Shown here: positions 1 to 7,861 of the stretch, one piece after another
How positions within the stretch are numbered: position 1 is the stretch's first letter
Layout: every line of letters begins with the position of its first letter
Origin: Legionella cincinnatiensis
GTDB lineage: Bacteria; Pseudomonadota; Gammaproteobacteria; Legionellales; Legionellaceae
Assembly: GCF_900452415.1 (NCBI RefSeq)
Contig: NZ_UGNX01000001.1
Span: 2,418,001 to 2,482,000, forward strand
Direction: 5' to 3'
Length of the DNA: 64,000 bases
The notes under the pieces: model-generated
What the model was told of the DNA's origin: nothing
What the model saw: only the letters and a program-made list of their open reading frames with translations
Database searches by the model: none
Made by a program: the position numbers and the translations under genes

Positions 1-1
1 C

Positions 2-187
2 ATACAAGGTTTAACCCAATTAGTTGACCCTTTTGGGGCTTCAACTCATTTAGAGATTTATGCATCGATGGCATTAATTACCGTGTTTACAATGATGTTC
101 GTATCTTTATTGGCTTTACTTAAAATTAATTCGAGTCATTTAAGAGATAAAAAAATGACTCGAATTAGAAGTAATGTACCAGGTTGA
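2..187 (+). CDS. C-terminal end of a membrane transporter (probably MFS), cut by window start
   Basis: An open frame enters from the left edge and stops with TGA at 185-187, giving 61 residues. It contains one clear hydrophobic segment (around ALITVFTMMFVSLLALL) followed by a short basic tail (KMTRIRSN). A final membrane helix with a basic cytoplasmic tail is what the last helix of a 12- or 14-helix MFS or EmrB-like drug exporter looks like. The start and body lie outside the window, so the family is a guess; that it is the 3' end of a real gene is more secure. Confidence 0.5.
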   Translation: MQGLTQLVDPFGASTHLEIYASMALITVFTMMFVSLLALLKINSSHLRDKKMTRIRSNVPG

Positions 188-273
188 ATTGGAAGCTTTG
201 GACGAACTAAAGTAATCCCTTTTAAGTCTCTCAAAATAAACAAACTTTCAAGAAAGCTCTAAAGAGCTGATAG

Positions 274-1056
274 TTATGCTCCAGAAACGAGCAAGTGACT
301 CATTATTGTTGAAAAATTTTCGACATAATTTTCTGGAACATACCGCTCATAAGTCTTTTTAAACTGGCCATTTTTTTCAAATTCAAGCAAAGCATTATTA
401 ATCTGCTGCAATAATTCACTGTCACTTTTATTTACAGCAATACCAAATCCATATCCATAGATAAACGATTTTCCAAATGTAGTAAACTCAGGAAACTCGG
501 TGGCCCAATACTGTGCTGACAATACATCTTGCAACACAAAATCAACCTCTCCCTCGCTCAAAGCATTAATAAGCTGAGGGGTAGAATTATAACTTACAAT
601 TTTAACATTAGAAAAACCTGAGTCTTTAATATTCTATCAAAAATGGTGCCAACCTGAATACCTATTTTTTTTCCATCAAAAACATCCTCAGAAAAAGGCA
701 CAGTAGCCCATTTTTTTAATGCCAGATATTGAACATCACTTGGAAGGTAAGAAATGGAAAAATTGATGCGCTGACTTCGATCTAAAGTAATTGTAATAGA
801 GGCAATACCTATATCTGCCTCATGTTTTTCTATATTAGATATAATGGTGTTTTCGAAAAATAGAGGACGATTGACACTCACGATGTATAATTTGGCAAAT
901 ATCTTCCAACATTTCTATATCAAAACCAAATAATTGATTATTTGCTCCTTGCATAATAAAAGGAGGATTAAAGATTTCTGTAGCCACTACAAGTGGTCGT
1001 ACTGGCTCAGCATAGGAAAAAGACATAGAGAAAGAAAAAATTAATAAAATTCGAAT
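274..1056 (-). pseudogene. Frameshifted periplasmic amino-acid-binding protein (SBP_bac_3 family)
   Basis: Three consecutive minus-strand frames together encode one solute-binding protein of the amino-acid ABC-transporter type. The first piece (1026 down to about 880) has a secretion-like start followed by PLVVATEIFNPPFIM and GFDIEMLEDIC. The second (about 880 to 625) has EADIGIASITITLDRS. The third (about 625 to 274) has VDFVLQDVLSAQYWATEF and a typical FKKTYERYVP end. The junction near 624-626 is repaired by adding one G (restoring KDSGFSNVKIV); the other lies near 868-885. Upstream of the first ATG the frame continues as a hydrophobic signal-peptide-like stretch back to a stop at 1057-1059, without an ATG, GTG or TTG, so the natural start also seems lost. 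It would have bound a polar amino acid in the periplasm; now inactive unless these are sequencing errors. Confidence 0.75.
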
Positions 1057-1279
1057 CTAACGTCTCTTTATACCCAAAAATCTCAAGTAAGAGAAAATTA
1101 TGGTTTGCATCATCACAGACATTCCTTGTATTGTGAGCCCCTGATTTTTAAAAAATGTATCTCATTTTCAGGAATGATTCAATGACAGAGGCATTGGCCT
1201 AAGAGCCATATAAATTAATTATGAGGTAATTTTAATCAAAGTTGTCTATATTTAATAATAAAACTCGTTGATAATAGAT

Positions 1280-3613
1280 ATGTTTGCCAAAGAATTTAAT
1301 GACGTTTTTTTAAATAAATATGCCCGCCAATTACAAACTTATAAAGGAATAACCAAAAATGATGGGGCTATTCCTTTGTATATACAAGGCATTACCACGA
1401 GCTTAAGTGGATTTATTGACAAACAATCAAAAGATCTGAATGGAGATACCTTTAAAAAAACAGCCGAAGCCTCGTCAAATGGCGGCGAGCTCTTTATTGA
1501 ATTAGAAGAAAAGTCTGGAAAAAAACGAACCTGGACCACTGTTTTCGCAATTGGCGCTTTAGCAGCGCTCCGTAAAGAAAAAATAGGACAACATAGTCCG
1601 GAACACGAACCTCTTGATAAAATAATTGATGGGTTAAACCAAGGTTGGGTAGAGGGATTTGGTGGCTTGTCCTTGAGTGGTATATCCATAAATGAGGAAG
1701 TGATTAATAAATTATTAGGGGGTATAGAAGAATGGGTTAAAAATTTGGAACCCAATAAACCTAACCCTCAAGCGTTTTCAGAAACTGTTATCGCAGCGGT
1801 TACCTTAGTCAACATCTTAGAAACGAAACTCATTGAAAATAAATCAAGAGTCGAAGGCAAAATTCCAAATGCGTTTACAGTCCTAGCCGAAACGAAAAAA
1901 ACACTGATGCTAAAAGCGCCCCAATTAGCCCTGAGCTATTATTCCCAAGACAACAGCTTATTATCGGAACTTCTTGATAAGCAACCAGCAATTGCGCTAA
2001 ACCTTTTTAAAGAAAAGCCCTCTCTTATTGGTTCTTTATCTCTGACTACGCGTATAGCAGAAAATTTTGCTAAATTTTTAGGAAATAATCCAGAATTTGC
2101 TTTAGAGCTGCTTGGTAAAAGTACCGACTTAAAAGAGCAACAAAACTTTATCGTATCTGCCTTATTAAAAAATAATCCCAAACATATTGAACCGTTATTA
2201 AGCAGTGCCCCAAATTCAGTAAAACAAATATTACAAAAAGATAGAGGCCTTGTTCGTGCCATACAAAACTGGCTTGAGTCCGAGGAGGCACGAGCAAAAG
2301 ATCTAGACACCGTCAAAAAATTTATGGTTCCTTATCAGATTCAAACTACAGCAGATGCCTTAGCAAAACTTGAAGAATCAAAAGGTGCAGCACCTAGCTT
2401 TAAATCAGCTTTAGAAAATATACAGCAAAAATATGAGGAACGCAGAAAACCATTTCATGAAAAACAAAAACGTATGGCCATATTTTCTAAGTTTATGGCT
2501 CAAAATCCATTAAATATGGACCGATTTTGGATAAATTATCCTACTGAAAAAAAAATGAACCAGTTATGTGATGATCTTGGTTTAGAGCCTGATTCAATAC
2601 AAAGAGCCCATTTATTAATTCATGTCAGAGGTTCGGTAGGTAGCTATTTAAATAAAAAATTTAACCCATGGGGGCCACCTAGACTTTCAGAAATATTGCA
2701 CAGTAAAGAAATAGAAACAGCACATAATAAGGTTAAATCCGATCTTCAGCAATCGCTTGTGTCTTTTACCGATCAGAAAATGAAAATTCAAAGATTAGCA
2801 GAAGAGCTGAATCAACTTGACAGCACGTTACAAGAAATCTCTATAGACGAATGGATTGGGAGTCAACAACAATTTCAACAATCTCTTAAAACCAGAGATA
2901 GTGATATACCAATGCGAGAAATTCAAAAACATGCGCAAGCCTTAATTCAAACTTTAACAAGCTATAAAAATGAACTAGAAAAACTAAGTACTATTGCCCT
3001 ATCTATAAAAAAACTTGAAGATTCAGAGATAAATATTACAGAAATATCCCATTCTTTAGACCAATATGTTGAAGCAGTATATCAACAAGGCATAAAGCTG
3101 TATGAAGAAAAGCCTAAGAATTACAGTGAATTAAATATAATGCAAAAAATTGATCACTTAAAGAGCAAAATAGACCAAAAAATGGAGGCAACAAATAAAA
3201 TCAAAGATGAGTTTAGTCAGCTACATACTAAAGCAATGACCTACAATCAATTTGGCGTTAAAGCAGATAAGCGTATAATTGAACATACTAGAGAAATAAT
3301 AAATAAGTCCAGCGGTTTCACCCATTGGATTCTAAATATATTTAGCTCAAGTTATAGAAAAACATTCGCAGCTCTTAAGGAGGCGGTAGAAAGCTATGAT
3401 AAACTCTCAACTGAAACTGAGAAAATTATAAGCATACCCGAATGTGCTGCAAAAATTCGAAATATAGTATTAACAACAGAAAGCAATAGCAATAAATTCA
3501 GTACGATGAAACAAGCAATGCAGGAAATGCAACACCAATACGCCCCCCCTGTTCCCTTACAAATGCAAGTGGAAGAACCAGATCACCTAAGTAACAACGC
3601 TAAAGGGGTTTAA
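1280..3613 (+). CDS. Large alpha-helical protein, candidate Dot/Icm effector
   Basis: No family is recognised. With the ATG at 1280 the protein has 777 residues; a TTG at 1268 would add four. Neither has a clear Shine-Dalgarno sequence. There is no signal peptide or membrane helix. Residues about 210-345 look like degenerate helical repeats with recurring NPEFALELL / NPKHIEPLL / QPAIALNLF units. Residues about 440-640 are rich in K, E and Q and likely to form coiled coils. Near the C-terminus, THWILNIFSSSYRKTF resembles a short module also seen in the protein at 6517-7632. The tail has a small acidic patch (QVEEPDH), weakly consistent with an E-block translocation signal. Monocistronic. Effector status is inferred from size, composition and context. 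Confidence 0.6.
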   Translation: MFAKEFNDVFLNKYARQLQTYKGITKNDGAIPLYIQGITTSLSGFIDKQSKDLNGDTFKKTAEASSNGGELFIELEEKSGKKRTWTTVFAIGALAALRKEKIGQHSPEHEPLDKIIDGLNQGWVEGFGGLSLSGISINEEVINKLLGGIEEWVKNLEPNKPNPQAFSETVIAAVTLVNILETKLIENKSRVEGKIPNAFTVLAETKKTLMLKAPQLALSYYSQDNSLLSELLDKQPAIALNLFKEKPSLIGSLSLTTRIAENFAKFLGNNPEFALELLGKSTDLKEQQNFIVSALLKNNPKHIEPLLSSAPNSVKQILQKDRGLVRAIQNWLESEEARAKDLDTVKKFMVPYQIQTTADALAKLEESKGAAPSFKSALENIQQKYEERRKPFHEKQKRMAIFSKFMAQNPLNMDRFWINYPTEKKMNQLCDDLGLEPDSIQRAHLLIHVRGSVGSYLNKKFNPWGPPRLSEILHSKEIETAHNKVKSDLQQSLVSFTDQKMKIQRLAEELNQLDSTLQEISIDEWIGSQQQFQQSLKTRDSDIPMREIQKHAQALIQTLTSYKNELEKLSTIALSIKKLEDSEINITEISHSLDQYVEAVYQQGIKLYEEKPKNYSELNIMQKIDHLKSKIDQKMEATNKIKDEFSQLHTKAMTYNQFGVKADKRIIEHTREIINKSSGFTHWILNIFSSSYRKTFAALKEAVESYDKLSTETEKIISIPECAAKIRNIVLTTESNSNKFSTMKQAMQEMQHQYAPPVPLQMQVEEPDHLSNNAKGV

Positions 3614-3734
3614 TCATCAAAGAAAAAATATACATGATTTTAGCAGCCACACTTGTAGTTAGCGTTTGCCTCAATTAAAGTGCCTATTAAATGGGTTAAA
3701 AAAATATTAGTTTTTTATAAAATTTTAACTTTAT

Positions 3735-4118
3735 ATGGCTTACAGAATGTCTTTAAAAAAATTTAGTGTCTACAGTGAAAAATGTCCCTCTCATAATGTT
3801 CTTGAGGGGATTAGCGATAAATGGTCAATTTTGGTAATTAATCTATTATTAAATCAAACTTACCGATTCGGGGAATTAAAACGAGAAATTGGTGGAATTT
3901 CTGCGAAGATGTTAGCACAAACGCTCAATAAATTAGAACGTTTTGGGTTTATAAATAGGGAGTCTTTTCCAGTATTACCTATGAAAGTCGAATATTCATT
4001 AACAGCATTAGGTAAAGAGTTGGGTAATATTCTTAATTTACTCACAAGATGGACCGAAAAAAATATGGATGCAATAATTACCGCTGAGAATAATTTTAAA
4101 GAAACAAATGCATCCTGA
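3735..4118 (+). CDS. HxlR-family winged-helix transcriptional regulator
   Basis: A 127-residue DNA-binding protein. The core matches the HxlR/MarR-like family: CPSHNVLEGISDKWSILV (conserved Cys and the DKW..L motif), then FGELKREIGGISAKMLAQTL (recognition-helix region), and a wing with MKVEYSLTALGKEL. HxlR regulators usually sense thiol or electrophile stress, often through the N-terminal Cys present here. An internal ATG at 3747 (MSLKKF) is an equally plausible start; neither has a strong ribosome site. It stands alone between an effector candidate and a convergent small gene, so its target is not evident. Family assignment is firm, function only general. Confidence 0.85.
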   Translation: MAYRMSLKKFSVYSEKCPSHNVLEGISDKWSILVINLLLNQTYRFGELKREIGGISAKMLAQTLNKLERFGFINRESFPVLPMKVEYSLTALGKELGNILNLLTRWTEKNMDAIITAENNFKETNAS

Positions 4119-4159
4119 TAAGCACCGGGCTATTCTTGTTTATTCTCATTAAAAAATTT

Positions 4160-4675
4160 TCAACTCAATGAAACATCCTCTATAGTGGAATCATTGAACC
4201 ACTTTATTAATGTATCTTCTCCTAAATTGTCATAGATATAGGATAAATATAAAGTTAATTCTTCTTCATCATTTTTATCGAACACGTTATCATCAGAATT
4301 CATTAACGGCTCATGATGAAAGAAAACACCATCAAGATAATGGTTACAAAAATCATGGTAATCCTTGGTGAATAAAAGGAATGTATGCCACATATTATCT
4401 ATGTCACTCATCTCCGCGTGTATGGCGCACGAAAAGTTAAGTGAATTATCATCCGCACGAATCTTCTTTTCTACCCTATGCTTATGACAAAGCCAAACAA
4501 ATTTCATGAATTCTTGGAGTGCTTCTTCTGCGTTCATTTTAGCAGTAGGATAGTCCTTACGGTATCGAGAAATAATTTTATTATTTTTATAACTCATCAA
4601 TTTGTTTAAATTAGGTAGGTTCATAATTAAATCTTTATTCAAAGCCATGATATTTGATTCACACAGCATATCCAT
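4160..4675 (-). CDS. 171-aa protein with a DxxWHxFLLFT motif (glycine-rich-domain/DUF1399-like)
   Basis: A small cytosolic-looking protein with no signal peptide. Its centre carries DIDNMWHTFLLFTKDYHDF followed by C and later VFFHHEP. This W-H, Y..FC and HH pattern resembles the conserved core of the glycine-rich domain-containing proteins (DUF1399), where the His/Cys residues could bind metal; the match is from memory and only to the motif. The first ATG (4675-4673) lies in the loop of a perfect 10-bp inverted repeat (4662-4687), so ATG 4648 (MALNKD) or a later one may be the real start. Upstream on the same strand, ending 24 bp before this start, is a 29-aa Cys-containing peptide ORF. That arrangement suggests a peptide plus partner protein, but function is unknown. 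Confidence 0.6.
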   Translation of the reverse strand: MDMLCESNIMALNKDLIMNLPNLNKLMSYKNNKIISRYRKDYPTAKMNAEEALQEFMKFVWLCHKHRVEKKIRADDNSLNFSCAIHAEMSDIDNMWHTFLLFTKDYHDFCNHYLDGVFFHHEPLMNSDDNVFDKNDEEELTLYLSYIYDNLGEDTLIKWFNDSTIEDVSLS

Positions 4676-4687
4676 AAATATGCTGTG
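4662..4687. repeat. Perfect 10-bp inverted repeat (hairpin) over the start of the 171-aa gene
   Basis: CACAGCATAT at 4662-4671 pairs exactly with ATATGCTGTG at 4678-4687, leaving a 6-nt loop that contains the complement of an ATG. It lies between the stop of the upstream peptide ORF (4699) and the body of the 171-aa gene. It could act as an mRNA stabiliser or attenuator after the peptide gene, gate translation of the downstream gene, or be an operator. It lacks a T-run, so simple intrinsic termination is less likely. Confidence 0.6.
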
Positions 4688-4698
4688 ATTCCGTGGAA

Positions 4699-4788
4699 TT
4701 ATCCAATACTAGTACAGGGTCTACACCAACCTTTGTCTTTTTTTAATATTTTTTGCTGGACAATTTTTTTAATAATTTTCTCTTTCAT
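4699..4788 (-). CDS. 29-aa Lys-rich peptide with a C-terminal WCRPC core
   Basis: This very short ORF has a good ribosome site: AGGAG lies 7 nt before the ATG at 4788 (a second in-frame ATG at 4794 is too close to it). The product starts with an amphipathic Lys/Ile-rich stretch (MKEKIIKKIVQQKILKKDK) and ends GWCRPCTSIG. A charged helical leader followed by a short Cys-containing tail is the general layout of a precursor peptide for post-translational modification, or of a small regulatory or toxic peptide. A hairpin and the 171-aa gene follow. No homologue is recalled; coding status rests on the ribosome site, start and context. Confidence 0.45.
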   Translation of the reverse strand: MKEKIIKKIVQQKILKKDKGWCRPCTSIG

Positions 4789-4988
4789 ACGCATGCTCCT
4801 TTATTATTAATTAAAATTCATTTACAGGATATAAAGTCATTATTAATCAGTCAATTAGTTACTTTTTAGTAACTATTCGTATGTATCTAAACTATTTATG
4901 GATGAAATAATGATAATGCCCATAAGGTAGATAGCTTTGCATTTGATAAATTTAGGGATGAATACAGTTTTTTTTGAGCAGTGAATGC

Positions 4989-5105
4989 ATGAAATTTAAA
5001 GAGATTTTAAAAATACTACAGAAAGAAATCGTTTTATACCACGCGCAAGATTTTTCGAATTGTTCTAAACTTTACTTACCTAATTCTTGGGAACAACTTA
5101 TATGA
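4989..5105 (+). CDS. 38-aa ORF translationally coupled to the following GNAT gene
   Basis: An ATG at 4989 opens a 38-codon frame beginning MKFKEILKILQKEIVLY and ending SWEQLI. Its stop overlaps the next start as ATGA (5102-5105), the classic layout for translational coupling. A weak purine stretch (GAGCAG) precedes it. It has no signal peptide and resembles no family known to me. It may be a real small protein, a leader controlling the acetyltransferase, or the remnant of a longer gene. The overlap and lack of other features in the interval are the only support. Confidence 0.4.
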   Translation: MKFKEILKILQKEIVLYHAQDFSNCSKLYLPNSWEQLI

Positions 5106-5671
5106 AATATCAAAGGGCTCATTCAGAAGATTTTGAACAAATAGTTATCCTTCAAAATAAATATCAAGCTTCTAACCTATCTTCCTCAGACAAGACAGAC
5201 GGCTTTCTTTCGGGTGCTTTTTCAGTGGAGCAATTAAAATCCATGGACGAAGATATTGGGGTCTTTGTATGTAAGGATAAAGATCTGGTCCGTGGCTATC
5301 TTTGTGCAGGTTCAGTGAAGTATAATAAAGGTGTACCAATAGTTGCTGCGATGCTTGATTGCTTTCCTCATATTAATTATCAAGGGAAAACACTATCAAC
5401 TTATAATATTGCAATTTCTGGTCCTGTTTGTATTGATAAAGACTATCGAGGTCAAGGCCTATTTTTTAGTCTTTATCATCACCTCACCACTTTTTTATTG
5501 AGCGAACGTCCAGAATTAGAGTTATATGTTGTCTTCGTTTCTACTCAAAATCAAAGATCAATAAATGCCCATAAAAAACTTGGTATGGAAATTGTTGGTC
5601 AGTTTTCGTTCAACAAGGATCACTTTGTAATATTAGCAGTTCCTATCAAACAGCGTAAGGCTGGCGATTAA
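5102..5671 (+). CDS. GNAT-family N-acetyltransferase
   Basis: With the ATG at 5102 the protein has 189 residues; the frame could extend to a TTG at 5087 but the ATGA overlap with the preceding 38-aa ORF favours 5102. The acetyl-CoA-binding part is visible in ISGPVCIDKDYRGQGLFFSLY (motif A, with RGQGL for the pyrophosphate), followed by VVFVSTQNQRSINAHKKLGM (motif B, Asn plus the A.kKLGM end). The substrate cannot be told. Expected to be cytosolic. Its coupling to a tiny ORF and its divergent orientation to the 29-aa peptide locus leave open a role in modifying a peptide, which is inference. Confidence 0.85.
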   Translation: MKYQRAHSEDFEQIVILQNKYQASNLSSSDKTDGFLSGAFSVEQLKSMDEDIGVFVCKDKDLVRGYLCAGSVKYNKGVPIVAAMLDCFPHINYQGKTLSTYNIAISGPVCIDKDYRGQGLFFSLYHHLTTFLLSERPELELYVVFVSTQNQRSINAHKKLGMEIVGQFSFNKDHFVILAVPIKQRKAGD

Positions 5672-5825
5672 TTCAAACATGCTTCGATGGTCACGCAGCA
5701 TTTGATAGGGTTAGTTATTTTGATCTGTACCAATCCATGCCTTAATGGCTAGAAAAATCTTAACTCTCATGGAATGACATGCCTACTTGTTCAGCGTTGA
5801 TTCATTATTCTTGAAGAAAAGAAAT

Positions 5826-6371
5826 TTATTCGTAATTTTTATTGCTGATTCTATATAAAATATGTTTTGAAAGTCTATGATCTAAGGGTAAATTAGGATG
5901 AGCAAAATCACCATTCAAATCACGTATCATTCCAATCTTCTCCATCACCCGAAAAGAACGAGTGTTAGCCGGTACAGTAAACGAAACAATTTCTTTAAGA
6001 TCACATTGATTAAACCCATACTGCAAACAAGCGATTGCTCCTTCTGTAGCATACCCCTTTTTCCAATACTGCGAACCAAGTCTCCAGCCAACTTCCACTA
6101 CCTGCCCAAACGGAGCTTCCCATTTTATAAGATTTAAGCCAATGAAACCGATGAACTGCCTTTTTGCTTTTTCTTCAGCAGCCCAAAGTGTATAACCAAG
6201 TTCATCAAATTGCTTATTCATACAAGAAATAAAATCCCTCACTTCTTTCATAGTCAGTGAGCCTTTTAAGAACTCAATCACTTTAGGGTCTTGGTTTATA
6301 CGATAGTATTCAGTAGCATCCCCAGCGCTCCACGTGCGCAATATCAACCTCTCTGTTTCAATTATTCTCAT
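5826..6371 (-). CDS. RimJ/RimL-type GNAT acetyltransferase
   Basis: A 181-residue protein starting at the ATG at 6371, preceded by AGGTGA. It begins IIETERLILRTWSAGDA, the hallmark N-terminus of the RimJ/RimL branch of GNAT enzymes, and contains VEVGWRLGSQYWKKGYATEG (acetyl-CoA motif) and VPANTRSFRVMEKIGM. These enzymes acetylate ribosomal-protein N-termini, or small molecules and antibiotics; the particular substrate cannot be predicted. Single gene, convergent with the preceding GNAT. Family is certain, function generic. Confidence 0.88.
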   Translation of the reverse strand: MRIIETERLILRTWSAGDATEYYRINQDPKVIEFLKGSLTMKEVRDFISCMNKQFDELGYTLWAAEEKAKRQFIGFIGLNLIKWEAPFGQVVEVGWRLGSQYWKKGYATEGAIACLQYGFNQCDLKEIVSFTVPANTRSFRVMEKIGMIRDLNGDFAHPNLPLDHRLSKHILYRISNKNYE

Positions 6372-6516
6372 CAATCACCTCAATCAATTAACACAACTGA
6401 TATTTTAATAGTAACTATTTTCTCAAAAATAGCATTTTAAGCATAATTAAAACAAAAAAACCAAATAATGTACTAAAATTATCGTTATTAAAGTTTAAGA
6501 AATACGTTTGATAATT

Positions 6517-7632
6517 ATGTTTTATCCTCAAGAAATAGCCAACCAAACTCTAGCTAAATTAGCAAATGAATATTCCCGAGCACAGATATATGAGGGTACA
6601 ACCCAACTTCAAAATAATTTATATGATATTGATAAACAAACTGCTCTCAACAAAGCTCTTGGTGATATTAGAGAGACTCTTGCAAAAGAAGCTTTTTTTC
6701 TAAATGTTGAAACTGCCATTACAAAATTTGAAAAACGTATCGCTGATTGTAAAAAATTTTCCATTGGAAATTGTTATGAATTGGCCTTAATGGCTTTAGA
6801 TTACATGATAAGAAATCACCCTCATGTCAATGCAGAAGTTTATTCAATTAGCGGCGGTGATCACGTTTTTTTAGTCATTGGTCGTAAAAGCGATAGTGAC
6901 CCTGCTAAACCTGAAACATGGGGAGATGAAGCATATATCTGTGATCCTTGGTCTAATAATGTTTATCCAGCCAAAGAGTATTTAAAGCAAACTAAAAATT
7001 TTTATTGGACCCAGGATTCTATGGGAAAACAGATCAATCATATTGAAGATTTTGATCCGTTAAGACATAAAATGGAGCCAATCAAGAATCAAAATAACAT
7101 CCATTTACTACAGGAATCTTCAAAATTAAATACTGTTTTATTGCAGGTATTCACCACCATTAATGAAAAGCATTGCGCTATTTTTGATGAGTTAGTGAGT
7201 GATCTTAACAAAATTGCTGTTAGATTAAGTAAAAAATACGGAGCAGATGATCCTAAGGTTAAAATTTTAAATGAAAAAATAGAGATTATTAGAACAGAAA
7301 TTGTAAAAATGAGAGCCGACTTCAATAATTATGCACAGCAAATAAAATCGGACATGAAACCTGAATCCTATCATGCACATAAAGAAATAAACGATCATTT
7401 ACAAGGGATGATGAAAAGGCAAATAAAAAGTTTACGTAAGGCTAGAACCTTGTCCATTGAAGAAAATACGTGTTTAAATACATACCGAAAAGAAGATTCG
7501 CTTATAACCCTGATCATGAAATTTCTTCATATAAAACCTTCATCATCACGAGAATACAAAACTGCAATAGAAAAAACAGAAGAGCAGTTATCAGATTTTT
7601 CAAATTTAATAAATACTACATTTAGAAAGTAA
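6517..7632 (+). CDS. Effector candidate with a papain-like Cys-His-Asp triad
   Basis: With the ATG at 6517 the protein has 371 residues (a TTG at 6508 adds three); no clear ribosome site. Residues about 80-145 read NCYELALMAL, then GGDHVFLVIGR, then EAYICDPWSN. This ordered Cys86, His116 and Asp143, each in a hydrophobic strand or helix context, is the layout of papain-like/transglutaminase-like enzymes such as bacterial toxin deamidases and YopT-type proteases. The rest is helical, with a likely coiled coil around 195-290 and a C-terminal segment (FLHIKPSSSREYKT) similar to one in the 777-aa protein. No signal peptide. Predicted to be injected into host cells and to act on a host protein, which is inference. 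A short terminator-like hairpin follows. Confidence 0.65.
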   Translation: MFYPQEIANQTLAKLANEYSRAQIYEGTTQLQNNLYDIDKQTALNKALGDIRETLAKEAFFLNVETAITKFEKRIADCKKFSIGNCYELALMALDYMIRNHPHVNAEVYSISGGDHVFLVIGRKSDSDPAKPETWGDEAYICDPWSNNVYPAKEYLKQTKNFYWTQDSMGKQINHIEDFDPLRHKMEPIKNQNNIHLLQESSKLNTVLLQVFTTINEKHCAIFDELVSDLNKIAVRLSKKYGADDPKVKILNEKIEIIRTEIVKMRADFNNYAQQIKSDMKPESYHAHKEINDHLQGMMKRQIKSLRKARTLSIEENTCLNTYRKEDSLITLIMKFLHIKPSSSREYKTAIEKTEEQLSDFSNLINTTFRK

Positions 7633-7657
7633 AAATTTAAATTTTCGTAAGCGTTCC

Positions 7658-7675
7658 AGAGGTATGCCTCTTTTA
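7658..7675 (+). terminator. Short intrinsic terminator after the Cys-His-Asp effector gene
   Basis: AGAGG-TATG-CCTCT (7658-7671) forms a 5-bp stem with a tetraloop directly followed by a T-rich tract, 25 bp after the stop at 7632. It is short, so moderate support. The same region also reads as an open minus-strand frame, so a decayed gene cannot be excluded. Confidence 0.4.
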
Positions 7676-7861
7676 TCTTTGCAAGCCTTGGCAAAACAAT
7701 CCAGAACGATCTCCCATTGAAGATTTGAACTGGCTTGTCTCACCTTGTTGCGATAACCACTGGTTTTTATTCTATGCTCAACGGATGACATACCCAGGAA
7801 ACGCATACAACTTTTTAAATAATACTCAAAACCAAGTAGTCCCTTACAAAAATAGACTCTA

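Noticed and set aside
3634-3678. 14-codon hydrophobic ORF (MILAATLVVSVCLN) after the first effector candidate
   Set aside because: Looks like the start of a small lipoprotein or signal peptide but stops at once; remnant or chance.
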